Notes under the pieces: generated by a model
What the model was told of the DNA's origin: nothing
The model's input: only the letters and a program-made list of their open reading frames with translations
Databases searched by the model: none
Shown: positions 22,154-31,048 of the stretch, one piece after another
Layout of the letters: each line of letters begins with the position of its first letter
Numbering within the stretch: the stretch's first letter is position 1
Assembly (NCBI RefSeq): GCF_017599305.1
Contig: NZ_JAGFWR010000001.1
Location: 124,001-188,000 of the forward strand
Direction: 5' to 3'
Length of the DNA stretch: 64,000 nt
Source of the DNA: Micromonospora antibiotica
GTDB taxonomy: Bacteria; Actinomycetota; Actinomycetes; Mycobacteriales; Micromonosporaceae
Position numbers and translations under genes: made by a program

Positions 22154-23145
22154 GGGGCGAAGAGCTCGCCGAGCCACCCGGGCACCGCGTCGGCGTACTC
22201 GGTGCGGCTCGGGTCGGTGGTGTCGAGGGCCCGCCGCCAGGACAACGCCCGACTCACCGTGGTCACCCGCATGGCCAGCCCGGCGACCTCCCGCAGGGTC
22301 GCCCGGTCGTGCCGGTCGGTCCACGGCTCCAGATAGGCGTCCCGCAGCCGGACCAGCACCGGGTCCCCCTCCGGCAGCGAGAAGGTGTGTGCCGCCGAGC
22401 GCAACGTCACCAGCAGGGTGCCGAACGGGTGCGCGACGGAGGCGTCCCCCCAGTCGAAGAAGCGGTAGCCGTCGGCGGCGGCGAACACGTTCCCGTCGTG
22501 CAGGTCGTCGTGCTGGACACTGGCCGGGATGCCGCTGTCGGCGAGCCGCCGGCAGTCCTCGGCGAAGCGCGGCAGGTGCGCCCGCAACCGGTCGTGGGTC
22601 GCCGCGTCCAGGCCACCGCCCCCACCTTCACCCTCGGCGTCGAGGAGCAGGGCGGCCCGGTCGTCGAGGAGGTCGGCCAGGAGGCCCGGCATCGCCGCCG
22701 GACGCTGGTCGGGTACGCCGAGCGCGACGAGTTCGTCCGCCGCCGGGACCAGCTCCCGCTGGAGTTCGGCGTAGGCCACCAACACGTCGACCCAGCGGGC
22801 GGGCCCGGGTTCGGCCAGTTCACGCAGGGTGGGGCCGCCGTCGGGCAGCAGGGACCAACCCCGGGACGGGTCCACCGCGACCGGGTCGAGCACCCGACCG
22901 GGGGTACGCCGGGCCAGCTCGGCCAGGAGCACCGCCTCGTACGCCGTGCCGGGACTGTTCGCCTTGAACCAGTACGACCGGGCGTCGGTGGGCACCTGCC
23001 AGACCGACGACCAGGGGCGCAGCCGGGCCTGCACCGGGCCGGTGACCCGGCGACCGTGCCGGTCCAGGTGCCCGGTGACCCAGTCGAGGGCGGCGGACCG
23101 CCACTGCGGATCGGCCCAACCGGCGGCTACGGGAATGGTCGTCAC
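22141..23145 (-). CDS. Aminoglycoside-phosphotransferase-fold protein
   Basis: A 334-residue protein of the APH/choline-kinase-like superfamily. Motifs: the ATP-side segment SYWFKANSPGTAYEAVLLAEL, the catalytic loop VQHDDLHDGNVFAA (Brenner HxDxxxxN, about residue 210) and the metal-binding FFDWGDASVAHPFG. Such kinases phosphorylate small hydroxylated substrates; the substrate cannot be told from the sequence and resistance should not be assumed. The start is uncertain: GTG 23145 fits the fold, while ATG 23187 would add 14 residues. The gene's 3' end is the seed of the 23-bp tandem repeat array. Confidence 0.75.
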   Translation of the reverse strand: MTTIPVAAGWADPQWRSAALDWVTGHLDRHGRRVTGPVQARLRPWSSVWQVPTDARSYWFKANSPGTAYEAVLLAELARRTPGRVLDPVAVDPSRGWSLLPDGGPTLRELAEPGPARWVDVLVAYAELQRELVPAADELVALGVPDQRPAAMPGLLADLLDDRAALLLDAEGEGGGGGLDAATHDRLRAHLPRFAEDCRRLADSGIPASVQHDDLHDGNVFAAADGYRFFDWGDASVAHPFGTLLVTLRSAAHTFSLPEGDPVLVRLRDAYLEPWTDRHDRATLREVAGLAMRVTTVSRALSWRRALDTTDPSRTEYADAVPGWLGELFAPMPV

Positions 23146-23253
23146 GCCGCGCAGAGTAGGCCACCACCCCACCCCGGCACCCGCCATTTTCCACCGGGCA
23201 GGCCCGCTGGTCGGGCGGTGACCGGATCGACCCGGGATCGCGGGCGGGCGGCG

Positions 23254-24426
23254 TCAGAGCAGTTCGAGGATGGTGGCGTTGGCCATGCCGCCGCCCTCGC
23301 ACATGGTCTGTAGGCCGTAGCGGATGTCGTTGTCCCGCATGTGCTGGAGCAACGTCGTCATGATCCGGGCGCCGGACGCCCCGAGCGGGTGACCCAGCGC
23401 GATCGCCCCGCCGCGCGGGTTGAGCCGTTCCGGGTCGGCCTCGGTCTCGGCCAGCCAGGCCAGCGGCACCGGGGCGAACGCCTCGTTCACCTCGTACACG
23501 CCGATCTCCTCGATGCCCAGGCCGGCGCGGCGCAGCGCCTTCGCGGTGGCCGGGATGGGGGCGGTGAGCATGGTGACCGGGTCGTCGGCGGCGACCACGG
23601 CGGTGTGTACCCGGGCCAGCGGACGCAGGCCGTGCCGGCTGGCCCAGTCGCTGGTGGTGACGGCGAGCGCCGCCGCGCCGTCGGAGATCTGCGACGCGGA
23701 ACCGGCGGTCACCACGCCGTCGGCACGGAACGGGGTCTTCAGCCCGCCGAGCACCGCGAGGGAGGTGTCCCGGCGGATGCCCTCGTCGGCGGTGAAGGTG
23801 CCGCCGTCGGCCAGCGGCACCGGGGCGAGCTCCGGGTCGAACACCCCGGCGTCCTGCGCGGCGGCGGCCTTCTCGTGGCTGGCCAGCGCGAACTCGTCGA
23901 GCTGGCTGCGGGAGAAGCGCCACCGGGCGGCGATCAGCTCGGCACCGACCCCCTGGTTGAACGGGAGCGGCTGGTCGTCGGCGAAGCCCTCGACCCCCCG
24001 GTAGCGGGCCCGGAGCTGGTCGCTGAACGGCATGCCGTCGCCGACGCTGGACCCCATCGGCACCCGGGTCATCGACTCGACACCGCCGGCCACCACCAGG
24101 TCGGCCTGCCCGGAGAGCACCGTCGCGGCGGCGAAGTGCAGGGCCTGCTGGCTGGAGCCGCACTGCCGGTCGAGGGTGGTGCCGGGCACCGACTCGGGCC
24201 AGCCGGCGGCGAGCACGCCGTTGCGGGCGACGTTCCAGGACTGCTCGCCGACCTGGGACACGCAGCCCCAGATCACGTCGTCGACCTGGCCGGGATCGAT
24301 GCCGGTGCGGTCGGCGAGGGCGCGCAGCACGTGCGCCGACAGGTCGACCGGGTGCACCTCGGCCAGGCCACCCTTGCGCCGCCCGACGGGGGTACGCACC
24401 GCGCCGACGATGACTGCGTCACTCAT
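23254..24426 (-). CDS. Acetyl-CoA C-acyltransferase (thiolase)
   Basis: A 390-residue thiolase of typical length. The nucleophilic C89 lies in DRQCGSSQQAL, H346 in GHPLGASGAR and the second catalytic C376 in MCEGGGMANA. The N-terminal VIVGAVRTPVGRRKGG matches the family. It condenses acyl-CoA units or cleaves 3-ketoacyl-CoA; which direction prevails is not visible. No partner beta-oxidation genes are adjacent. It is divergent from the small PH-like membrane protein at 24639. Confidence 0.93.
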   Translation of the reverse strand: MSDAVIVGAVRTPVGRRKGGLAEVHPVDLSAHVLRALADRTGIDPGQVDDVIWGCVSQVGEQSWNVARNGVLAAGWPESVPGTTLDRQCGSSQQALHFAAATVLSGQADLVVAGGVESMTRVPMGSSVGDGMPFSDQLRARYRGVEGFADDQPLPFNQGVGAELIAARWRFSRSQLDEFALASHEKAAAAQDAGVFDPELAPVPLADGGTFTADEGIRRDTSLAVLGGLKTPFRADGVVTAGSASQISDGAAALAVTTSDWASRHGLRPLARVHTAVVAADDPVTMLTAPIPATAKALRRAGLGIEEIGVYEVNEAFAPVPLAWLAETEADPERLNPRGGAIALGHPLGASGARIMTTLLQHMRDNDIRYGLQTMCEGGGMANATILELL

Positions 24427-24638
24427 GACTACTCCCCGGTAACTTCGGCTGCGTCGATACTACGTCCCGATCGGCGCAGCGTCCGCCCGCCGGGCCGGTC
24501 GGAGGGCTGCCGGCGGCCGACCCGTCGGCGGCCGGAAGCCGACGACCGGCGGGTGTCGCGTCGCCGCCACGACCCCGGCCGGGGCAGCCGGTGGCACCGG
24601 CGGGGCAGCCGGTCACCGTGGGTGGCTGGCATGCTGGG

Positions 24639-25067
24639 ATGGTGCATCCCCCACCGTCTCCGGCCCACCAGTGGCGGGTTCCCCCGGCGGTCCCGGCGGC
24701 GAAGCTGGCCGGTGCGATCGGGCTGGCCGCCCTGGGGCTGCTGCTCGCCGACGGCGACCCGGTCCGGCTGACGCTGGCCGTCGCCGCCGCCGTCGGCCTG
24801 GTCGGCTGGGCGGTACGCGACCTGCTCGCCCCCGTCCGCCTCGCGGTCGACGCCGGGGGGATCACGGTCATCCGGGGTTACGCCGGGCGGCGGCACCTGC
24901 CGTGGGAGGCGGTGGAGGCGGTCACGGTGGACCGGCGGACCCGGTTCGGGCTGACCGGCGAGACGCTGGAGATCGATGCCGGCGAGACCCTGCACCTGTT
25001 CGGTCGGGCCGACCTGGGCGCGTCGCCGACCGAGGTGGTCGAGCTGATCCGGATCGCCCGGCCCTAG
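24639..25067 (+). CDS. Small membrane protein with a PH-like domain
   Basis: A 142-residue protein. A Pro-rich N-terminus (MVHPPPSPAHQWRVPPAVPA) is followed by two membrane segments (about residues 22-55) and a beta-rich domain (VRLAVDAGGITVIRGYAGRR, then PWEAVEAVTVDRRTRFG and TLHLFGRADLG) like the bPH domain of low-molecular-weight antigen 6-type proteins. ATG 24639 is preferred; an upstream in-frame ATG at 24591 is possible. A -10-like CATGCT lies just upstream. The function is unknown. Confidence 0.65.
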   Translation: MVHPPPSPAHQWRVPPAVPAAKLAGAIGLAALGLLLADGDPVRLTLAVAAAVGLVGWAVRDLLAPVRLAVDAGGITVIRGYAGRRHLPWEAVEAVTVDRRTRFGLTGETLEIDAGETLHLFGRADLGASPTEVVELIRIARP

Positions 25068-25423
25068 TGTGCCCGGGCTCCGTCGCCCGGGTTGGTCGAC
25101 ATCGCTCCGGTCGGTGGGATCGGCGGCGGGGGTCGCCTCGCCCACCGGCGCGGGGCCGGTCCGGCGGCCTTCGCTGAGCTCAGCAACCCGACGCCCGCTC
25201 GGCTAGCGCCACGTTGACATCGACAAGAGTCGGTGTCTACGGTTCTATCGAACCGATTCGAAGCGGTGGTCGACCCAGCGACCCGCCACGCCGGTCATGG
25301 GCCGAGATCGCCGCCGCACGCTGCGCCCCACCGTCCATCTCGCTCCGTCACGGCACCGGACCCGCCCTGACCGCGAGGCCCCCGGGCCGCTCGCACCCAC
25401 CCCCTACCACCCCTGGAGAGCCC
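25068..25423 (+). promoter_or_regulatory. Intergenic region with promoter and operator of the glycoside hydrolase gene
   Basis: TTGACA at 25214-25219 and TCTACG at 25236-25241 (16-bp spacer) make a good promoter. Two overlapping dyads follow at the expected transcript start: GGTTC-TATC-GAACC (25241-25254) and TCGAACCGATTCG (25248-25260). This looks like a repressor operator, for example LacI-type as common for polysaccharide-degradation genes. The 5' leader to GTG 25424 is about 170 nt and shows no gene. Confidence 0.6.
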
Positions 25424-27163
25424 GTGAAACTTCCGTCCCGGCCACACCTTCGTGCCGGCTACCTCCTCACCGGCGCGCTGGTCGTCGCCGGCCTGCTGGT
25501 CGCGCCCAACGTGGCCCAGGCCGACAACCAGAGCCTCAGCGTGAACTTCGCCGCCGCCACCACCGCGCCGACCTACCGGGCCTCCGGGTGGATCTACGGC
25601 ATGACCGAGAACGGCACCGCACCGCCCGACCACTTCTTCACCGACATCAAATACCAGGCCATGCGGGCCGGGGGCGCCCAGTTGCCCGGCAGCGGTTGGG
25701 TGGGCGGCGGCTACGACCGCCGGTGGAACGCCACCCGCGCCCAGATGCTGCGGACCAAGGCGCTCGGCGGCAAGTTCGTCCTGCTCCCCCACGACCTGTG
25801 GGGCGCTGACGGCGCTCCCATCTCCCGCTTCCCCGGCGACAACGGCAACTGGACCGACTACGACAACTTCCTCACCCGGGTGATCAACGATGTGAAGGCC
25901 ACCGGCGTCCCGGTCGAATGGGACATCTGGAACGAGCCCAACATCACCCTGTTCTGGAACCGCCCCCAGGCCCAGTACTTCGAACTCTGGCGACGGACCT
26001 ACCAGCGCCTGCGGGCCGACATGCCGGGCACCCTGATCGTCGGGCCGAGCCTGGCCGGCGTACCCACCACCTCCGGGACCTGGTGGAACCAGTACCTCGA
26101 CTACATCAAGGCCAACAACGCGGTGCCGGACGTCGTGAGCTGGCACTCCCTGCCCAGCGACCCGGTCGCCAACGTCGCCGCCGCGAACACGACGCTCGGC
26201 TCGCGGGGCATTGCGCACCCCCGGCCCTACCAGATCAACGAGTACGGTGCCTCCAACGAGCAGAACCCCGGCGATGGCGCGTGGTACATCACCCGGCTGG
26301 AACGGGCCGGAGCCGACGGCCTGCGCGCCAACTGGGCCAGCGGCGGCAACCTGCACAACGACCTGGGCAACCTGCTCACCCACAACTCGGCCGGTCAGTA
26401 CCAGCCCAAGGGCGAGTGGTGGGTCTACCGTTTCTACGCCCAGCAGACCGGCGTCGCCGTCACCACCACCGCGTCCGCCGGGTACGACGCGTACGCCACC
26501 AAGGCCGCCGGCGATGCCAAGATCCTGGTCGGCGGCGGCCGGACCACCGGCAACATCGCCGTCAACCTCCAAGGGCTGAACAGCACCAGCGGAATCGTGA
26601 GCGACAACCGGGCGCGCATCCTGGTGCAGCGGATCCCCTACAACAACGGCGGCGCGGTCACCGGGCCCACCACCGTCCAGGACCAGGTGGTGACGCTCAA
26701 CAACAACGGCACCGTCGTGAACATCGCCAACAACGACGTCAACGACGCGTACACCATCACCGTCCTGCCGCCGTCGCCGACGACCCCGACGCCCACCCCG
26801 ACGACCCCGACTCCCTCGCCGACCATTCCGACGCCGTCGCCGACCACCCCCGGCCCGGGCGGCTCGGGGTGCGGCGCTTCCTACCGGGTGACCAACAGTT
26901 GGCCCGGCGGCTTCCAGGCCGATGTGGCGGTGTCCAACAGCGGTTCGACGGCCACCACCGGCTGGCGGGTGAGCTGGACGATCGGGTCCGGGCAGACCAT
27001 CAACCAGGTGTGGAACGGCTCGCTGACGACCAGCAGCGGAACGGCCACGGTCAGCAACGTCTCGTACAACGGGAGTCTCGCACCGGGGGCCAGCACCACC
27101 TTCGGGATGCTCGTGGCCGGGGAAGCCGGCGGCACCCCGACGCTTACCTGTTCCGTGAACTGA
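25424..27163 (+). CDS. Secreted clan GH-A glycoside hydrolase with a CBM2-like domain
   Basis: A 579-residue exported enzyme. GTG 25424 follows GGAGAG and starts a signal peptide (KLPSRPHLRAGYLLTGALVV to AQA, residues 1-30). The catalytic part (about 35-445) has the clan GH-A acid/base in WDIWNEPN (E171) and the nucleophile in QINEYGASNE (E273), closest to GH39-like families as I judge. A Pro/Thr linker (about 448-480) joins a C-terminal family 2 carbohydrate-binding module (about 482-579, Trp-rich, flanked by Cys). It likely degrades cell-wall polysaccharide outside the cell. Upstream operator-like dyads suggest substrate-induced control. Confidence 0.85.
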   Translation: MKLPSRPHLRAGYLLTGALVVAGLLVAPNVAQADNQSLSVNFAAATTAPTYRASGWIYGMTENGTAPPDHFFTDIKYQAMRAGGAQLPGSGWVGGGYDRRWNATRAQMLRTKALGGKFVLLPHDLWGADGAPISRFPGDNGNWTDYDNFLTRVINDVKATGVPVEWDIWNEPNITLFWNRPQAQYFELWRRTYQRLRADMPGTLIVGPSLAGVPTTSGTWWNQYLDYIKANNAVPDVVSWHSLPSDPVANVAAANTTLGSRGIAHPRPYQINEYGASNEQNPGDGAWYITRLERAGADGLRANWASGGNLHNDLGNLLTHNSAGQYQPKGEWWVYRFYAQQTGVAVTTTASAGYDAYATKAAGDAKILVGGGRTTGNIAVNLQGLNSTSGIVSDNRARILVQRIPYNNGGAVTGPTTVQDQVVTLNNNGTVVNIANNDVNDAYTITVLPPSPTTPTPTPTTPTPSPTIPTPSPTTPGPGGSGCGASYRVTNSWPGGFQADVAVSNSGSTATTGWRVSWTIGSGQTINQVWNGSLTTSSGTATVSNVSYNGSLAPGASTTFGMLVAGEAGGTPTLTCSVN

Positions 27164-27187
27164 GCCGCACCGTGAACTGAGCCGCAC
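27154..27187 (+). repeat. 17-bp tandem duplication across the stop codon
   Basis: CGTGAACTGAGCCGCAC occurs twice in direct tandem (27154-27170, 27171-27187). The first copy holds the stop codon of the hydrolase gene (27161-27163) and the second repeats it out of use. Confidence 0.9.
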
Positions 27188-27220
27188 GGCGGGCTGCCGG
27201 CTCGGCCGGCAGCCCGCCGT
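27186..27220 (+). terminator. Strong stem-loop terminator after the hydrolase gene
   Basis: A perfect 16-bp stem (27186-27201 with 27205-27220) lies 22 bp after the stop. It has no T-run, as is usual for many actinobacterial terminators, and it may act on both strands between the convergent genes. Confidence 0.75.
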
Positions 27221-27231
27221 ACCGTGGCTAA

Positions 27232-27250
27232 CGAATCGGTTCGACGATTC
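27232..27250. promoter_or_regulatory. Second copy of the operator-like motif
   Basis: CGAATCGGTTCGA (27232-27244) is the exact reverse complement of the 13-mer at 25248-25260 upstream of the hydrolase gene. Here it also forms the dyad GAATCG-GTTCGA-CGATTC (27233-27250). It lies downstream of the hydrolase, between convergent genes. Confidence 0.45.
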
Positions 27251-27316
27251 CTGCTTCAGGTGCCGATGGCGGCAGGTGCGTCGACGTGAGCGGCATCTCC
27301 ATGGGCGCCCGGCCGC

Positions 27317-28264
27317 TCAGCCGAGCAGCAGCACGGTGCGGACGATCACCAGGCCGAGCAGCGCCACCAGGATCACCGCCGTACCGGCCGCCTGGAAGAC
27401 CGAGCGCCGCATCCGGGGGGCGTACGCCAGCACGAGCGCCATCAGTGCCCCGACGATCAGCCCGCCGACGTGGCCCGGGATGGAGATGCCCGGCACGGTG
27501 AACGTGAAGATCAGGTTGATCACCAGGATCGGCAGGATCGCCGAGGTGTCCCGACCCAGCCGGCGCATCAGCACGAAGATCGCCGCGAACAGTCCGAAGA
27601 TCGCCGTCGAGGCACCGGCCGACGCGGTGTTGGGGCTGCTGAACAGGTAGGCCGCCACGTTGCCGCCGAGCCCGGCGACCAGATAGAGGGTGAGGAAGCG
27701 CAGTGGCCCGAGCAGGGCCTCCAACTCCCGCCCCAGCACCCAGAGCGCCCACATGTTGAGCAGCAGGTGCACCACGCCGTAGTGCAGGAACATCGCGGTG
27801 ACGAGGCGGTACCACTCACCGGAGGCGACGCCGTGTGCTTCCCCGAACGGCACGTACGAGGCGTAGCTGAGTACCGAGCCCCACTGGGTCAGCGGGGTGC
27901 CGCCGCCGAGCAGGCCGCCGAAGCCGGACCCGCCGATCATCGAGTCGCCGCCCCGGTCGCTGAGCACCGAGACGATCATCACCAGCACGTTCAGGGCGAT
28001 CAGGACGCGGGTGACCACGCCGCGACGGCCGGCGGCACCGCCACCGAAGGCGGTACGCGCCGGCCGTACGCTGCGGCGTCCCTCGTTCACGCACTCCGGG
28101 CACTGGTGGCCGACCGGAGCGTCCCGCATGCAGTCCGGACAGATCGGCCGGTCACAGCGGGAGCACCTGAGGTACGTCTCCCGGTCGGCGTGGCGGTAGC
28201 AGACCGGGGTGGTCGGCACCGGCCCACCGGTGGCGTCGCCGGCCGGCCCGGAGCGTTCAGTCAT
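27317..28264 (-). CDS. Rhomboid-family intramembrane serine protease
   Basis: A 315-residue protein. An N-terminal B-box-like zinc region (CYRHADRETYLRCSRCDRPI to CPDC and CPEC, about residues 22-58) is followed by six or more membrane segments with the catalytic Ser in AGASTAIFG (S219) and His in PGHVGGL (H265). The family motif LLNMWALWVLGRELE sits in the expected loop. It cleaves membrane proteins within the bilayer; the substrate is unknown. It runs in the same direction as the upstream cyclophilin gene with a 26-bp gap, and the two may be co-transcribed. Confidence 0.93.
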   Translation of the reverse strand: MTERSGPAGDATGGPVPTTPVCYRHADRETYLRCSRCDRPICPDCMRDAPVGHQCPECVNEGRRSVRPARTAFGGGAAGRRGVVTRVLIALNVLVMIVSVLSDRGGDSMIGGSGFGGLLGGGTPLTQWGSVLSYASYVPFGEAHGVASGEWYRLVTAMFLHYGVVHLLLNMWALWVLGRELEALLGPLRFLTLYLVAGLGGNVAAYLFSSPNTASAGASTAIFGLFAAIFVLMRRLGRDTSAILPILVINLIFTFTVPGISIPGHVGGLIVGALMALVLAYAPRMRRSVFQAAGTAVILVALLGLVIVRTVLLLG

Positions 28265-28290
28265 GCGTGCAAAGGTACCTCGCGGTGCGG

Positions 28291-28821
28291 TCAGGCCTCG
28301 GTGCGCTCGATCTCGACCCGCTCGATCACCACGTCCTGCAACGGCCGGTCGCTCGGACCGGTCGGGGTGTTCGCGATCGAGTCGACCACCTTCGCCGACT
28401 GCTCGTCGGCCACCTGGCCGAAGATGGTGTGCCGGTTGTTCAGGTGCGGGGTCGCCCCGACGGTGATGAAGAACTGCGACCCGTTGGTGCCCGGCCCGGC
28501 GTTCGCCATCGCCAGCAGGTAGGGCCGGTCGAAGCGCAGCTCCGGGTGGAACTCGTCGGCGAACGTGTAGCCCGGGCCGCCCCGGCCGGTGCCGGTCGGG
28601 TCGCCCATCTGGACCATGAAACCGCTGATCACCCGGTGCGAGATGGTGCCGTCGTAGTACGGCCCGTTGCCCGGCTGACCGGTGCGGGGATCGGTGTATT
28701 CCTTTTTGCCCTCGGCCAGTTCCACGAAGTTACGAACCGTCTTCGGAGCGTGATTACCGAAGAGCTCCAGCCGGATCGGGCCAGCGTTGGTGTGCAAGGT
28801 GGCGTAGACAGCCTCGGCCAC
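28291..28821 (-). CDS. Peptidyl-prolyl cis-trans isomerase (cyclophilin type)
   Basis: A 176-residue cyclophilin with family motifs YYDGTISHRVISGFMVQMGD (about residues 55-74), LLAMANAGPGTNGSQFFIT (about 102-120) and HTIFGQV. There is no signal peptide, so it is cytoplasmic. It catalyses proline isomerisation during folding. It lies upstream of the rhomboid protease gene on the same strand and is divergent from the gene at 28939. Confidence 0.95.
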   Translation of the reverse strand: MAEAVYATLHTNAGPIRLELFGNHAPKTVRNFVELAEGKKEYTDPRTGQPGNGPYYDGTISHRVISGFMVQMGDPTGTGRGGPGYTFADEFHPELRFDRPYLLAMANAGPGTNGSQFFITVGATPHLNNRHTIFGQVADEQSAKVVDSIANTPTGPSDRPLQDVVIERVEIERTEA

Positions 28822-28938
28822 GGGTACTCCTCACTCGTTGGTCAGTTCCATGCGGATCCTCCCATGTGCCCCATCTGGCAGTGCGGAGGCATCCGTTGGT
28901 GGAGGATGACGAAGGAACAACTCCCAGGAGGTGGGACC

Positions 28939-29757
28939 GTGTTGGGAATCGGGCGACGCAAGACCCAGGGGCAGCTGGCAAAGGTGGAGCTGCACCAGGG
29001 CATCGGTCACCTGAGGCAGGCTGCCACGCACGCGGCGAAGGGTGCCGGCGCCACGGTCGGCCCGCGGGTCCAGGCGGCCCGGGGGGCGGTCGCGCCGACC
29101 GCTGTCGTGGTGCGGGACCGGGCTTCCAGTGGCCTCGCCACGACGGTCGCGGCCCTCGCCCCGGTGGCCCTGGCCGTGCGCAACGCCCAGGCCGAGGCCG
29201 CCGGTAAGGCGGTGGCCGGCAGGAAGGCCGCCGCCGCGAAGCAGGCCGCGGTGAGCAAGAAGATCAAGGCGAAGAGCCCGAAGGCCCGCAAGAGGAAGCG
29301 CACGTCGCGCGGCATGCTCGCCGGCCTGCTGGTCGCCGGGACGGTGGCCGGGGTGGCCGGTGCGATGGCGATGCGTCGCCGCCGTGAGCAGCAGGAGTGG
29401 GCCGAGTACGACCCGACCCGCAGCATCGGCACCGCCCCCGTCACGCCGCCCGCCGCCGGTGTCTCCGCCGGCTCGGTCACCGCCGGCATCGACGCCCCCC
29501 GCGACGAGGTCGACATCCTGGTCGTGGAGACCCCGTCGGCCGACGACCCCGCCACCACCGGTCCGGTGCCCCCGTCCACCGGTGTCGGCAGCTCCACGGT
29601 GGCCGGCGCCCCGGCCGGCAAGCCGGTGATCCACCCGAACGACAAGGTCCCCTCGGTCGCCGAGGGTGCCACCGACGTCTCCGGCCGGCCGGCCGACGAC
29701 CTCGGCAAGGCGCTCGACGCCGGTCGGAATGCGGCGCAGTCCAGCACCCGGCGCTGA
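28939..29757 (+). CDS. Membrane-anchored Ala/Lys-rich protein (DUF5324-like?)
   Basis: A 272-residue protein. GTG 28939 follows CAGGAGG at 7 nt. The N-terminal half is an Ala-rich, amphipathic helical region (HLRQAATHAAKGAGATVGPR) ending in a very basic patch (KKIKAKSPKARKRKR). One membrane segment follows (GMLAGLLVAGTVAGVAGAMA, about residues 120-140), then a Pro/Thr/Gly-rich, probably disordered tail. This resembles actinobacterial DUF5324-type proteins in layout, but the match is not certain. The basic patch before the membrane helix could bind DNA or phospholipid. Confidence 0.6.
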   Translation: MLGIGRRKTQGQLAKVELHQGIGHLRQAATHAAKGAGATVGPRVQAARGAVAPTAVVVRDRASSGLATTVAALAPVALAVRNAQAEAAGKAVAGRKAAAAKQAAVSKKIKAKSPKARKRKRTSRGMLAGLLVAGTVAGVAGAMAMRRRREQQEWAEYDPTRSIGTAPVTPPAAGVSAGSVTAGIDAPRDEVDILVVETPSADDPATTGPVPPSTGVGSSTVAGAPAGKPVIHPNDKVPSVAEGATDVSGRPADDLGKALDAGRNAAQSSTRR

Positions 29758-30016
29758 TCCCCCGCAGCACGTCGGCGGCGCGGTGACGACCTGACCGGTC
29801 GTCCCGCGCCGCAGCCGACTTCCGGACCCCGTCGGGTCCCGGGTCGCCCGACACGGGACGCGCCGCTGGCACCCGGAGCCCTCGGCACGGTACGGCCCGG
29901 CACCGTCATCCGGCCTGTCCAGGGCGGCGGTCCCCACGAGAACGTAAGGATTTTTCAGGGTTCTCCCCGACCGTTACGGGCCCACCCGGCGGGCTTGCGG
30001 CTCCTACAGTGCTCGT
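29758..30016 (+). promoter_or_regulatory. Intergenic region with the -10 of the deacetylase gene
   Basis: TACAGT at 30005-30010 lies exactly 6 nt before ATG 30017, with no Shine-Dalgarno, suggesting a leaderless transcript. A clear -35 is not visible. I see no gene in the rest of this 259-bp stretch. Confidence 0.45.
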
Positions 30017-30943
30017 ATGTCGTCGACCACCGACCCGGAGCGCCCGGCTCCGGAGCCGAACGGCGCCCCCTCGACGGGGCCCTGGGACCAGTCCGCCGAG
30101 CGTCCGGAGGAGTCCCCGGCCGGGCGTGACCGGGCGCTGTCCCGGCGGCGGGTGCTCTCCGGCACCGCCGCCGCGCTGGCCGGCGCGGGTGTGGCGCTGA
30201 CCGGTGAGTTCGGCTACGCCGAGGCCACCGCCGACAGCAAGCTGCCCGTCTACGGCGGGTACGCGGCCAGCGTGCACGCCGACCGGCGTACCCCGCCCCG
30301 GTCGTCCCGGGTCGACGTGGTGTGGAGCGTGGACACCACCAGGCGGTTGATCGCGCTCACCTTCGACGACGGTCCGGCCCCGAACTGGACCCCCCGGGTG
30401 CTGTCGATCCTCGCCCAGACCGACACCCCGGCCACGTTCTTCATGGTCGGCCGCCGCGCCCGTGAGTACGGTCGGCTGGTGGCGCACCGGCTGGACGGCC
30501 ACGAGATCGGCAACCACACCTGGGCCCACCAGGACCTGGCGAAGATGACCTACGAGCAGGCGTGCACCGCGATCGGTCGGGCGCACAACGAGCTGACCCG
30601 GCTCTGGGGGCGGGAGCCCACCCTGCTGCGCCCGCCCTACGGGCACCTGGCCGGCAGCACCCTGCTGGCCGCCAACGACCTCGGCTACCAGGTGGTCCTG
30701 TGGAACCGGCAGATGCTCGAATCCCGGTTCACCCAGAATCCGGACGGCCTGGTCGACTACATCGTCGAGTCCTGTGACCCGGGCACGATCCTGCTCGCCC
30801 ATGACACCGGGCCGGCGGACCGGCTGGTGGCGATCCGGGGGCTGGCCGCGATGATCATCGGGTTGCGGCGGCGGGGCTTCGAGTTCGTCACCGTCTCCGA
30901 GCTGATGGCGGCGGCGACCCCGGCGGCCACCCCGGCGCACTGA
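30017..30943 (+). CDS. Tat-exported polysaccharide deacetylase (NodB domain)
   Basis: A 308-residue protein with a twin-arginine signal (SRRRVLSGTAAALAGAG, residues 42-58). The NodB homology domain has motif 1 TFDDGP (D117, D118), motif 2 HTWAHQ (H167, H171), motif 3 RPPYGH and motif 5 LLAHDTG. The metal-binding D-H-H triad is intact. Such enzymes remove N- or O-acetyl groups from peptidoglycan, chitin oligomers or similar polymers in the cell wall. There is no lipobox and no extra binding module. Confidence 0.92.
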   Translation: MSSTTDPERPAPEPNGAPSTGPWDQSAERPEESPAGRDRALSRRRVLSGTAAALAGAGVALTGEFGYAEATADSKLPVYGGYAASVHADRRTPPRSSRVDVVWSVDTTRRLIALTFDDGPAPNWTPRVLSILAQTDTPATFFMVGRRAREYGRLVAHRLDGHEIGNHTWAHQDLAKMTYEQACTAIGRAHNELTRLWGREPTLLRPPYGHLAGSTLLAANDLGYQVVLWNRQMLESRFTQNPDGLVDYIVESCDPGTILLAHDTGPADRLVAIRGLAAMIIGLRRRGFEFVTVSELMAAATPAATPAH

Positions 30944-31048
30944 CCCACCACCGCCCCGGCACACCGGCCGGGCGGCACACCGGCACACCGACCGGGCGGC
31001 ACACCGGCCACTGACCGGCCGCCACCGCGGCCCACGACCGGGCGGCGG

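Noticed and set aside
22141..23145. Antibiotic resistance call for the APH-fold protein
   Set aside because: The fold covers many kinases of small metabolites; neither substrate nor context supports a resistance role.
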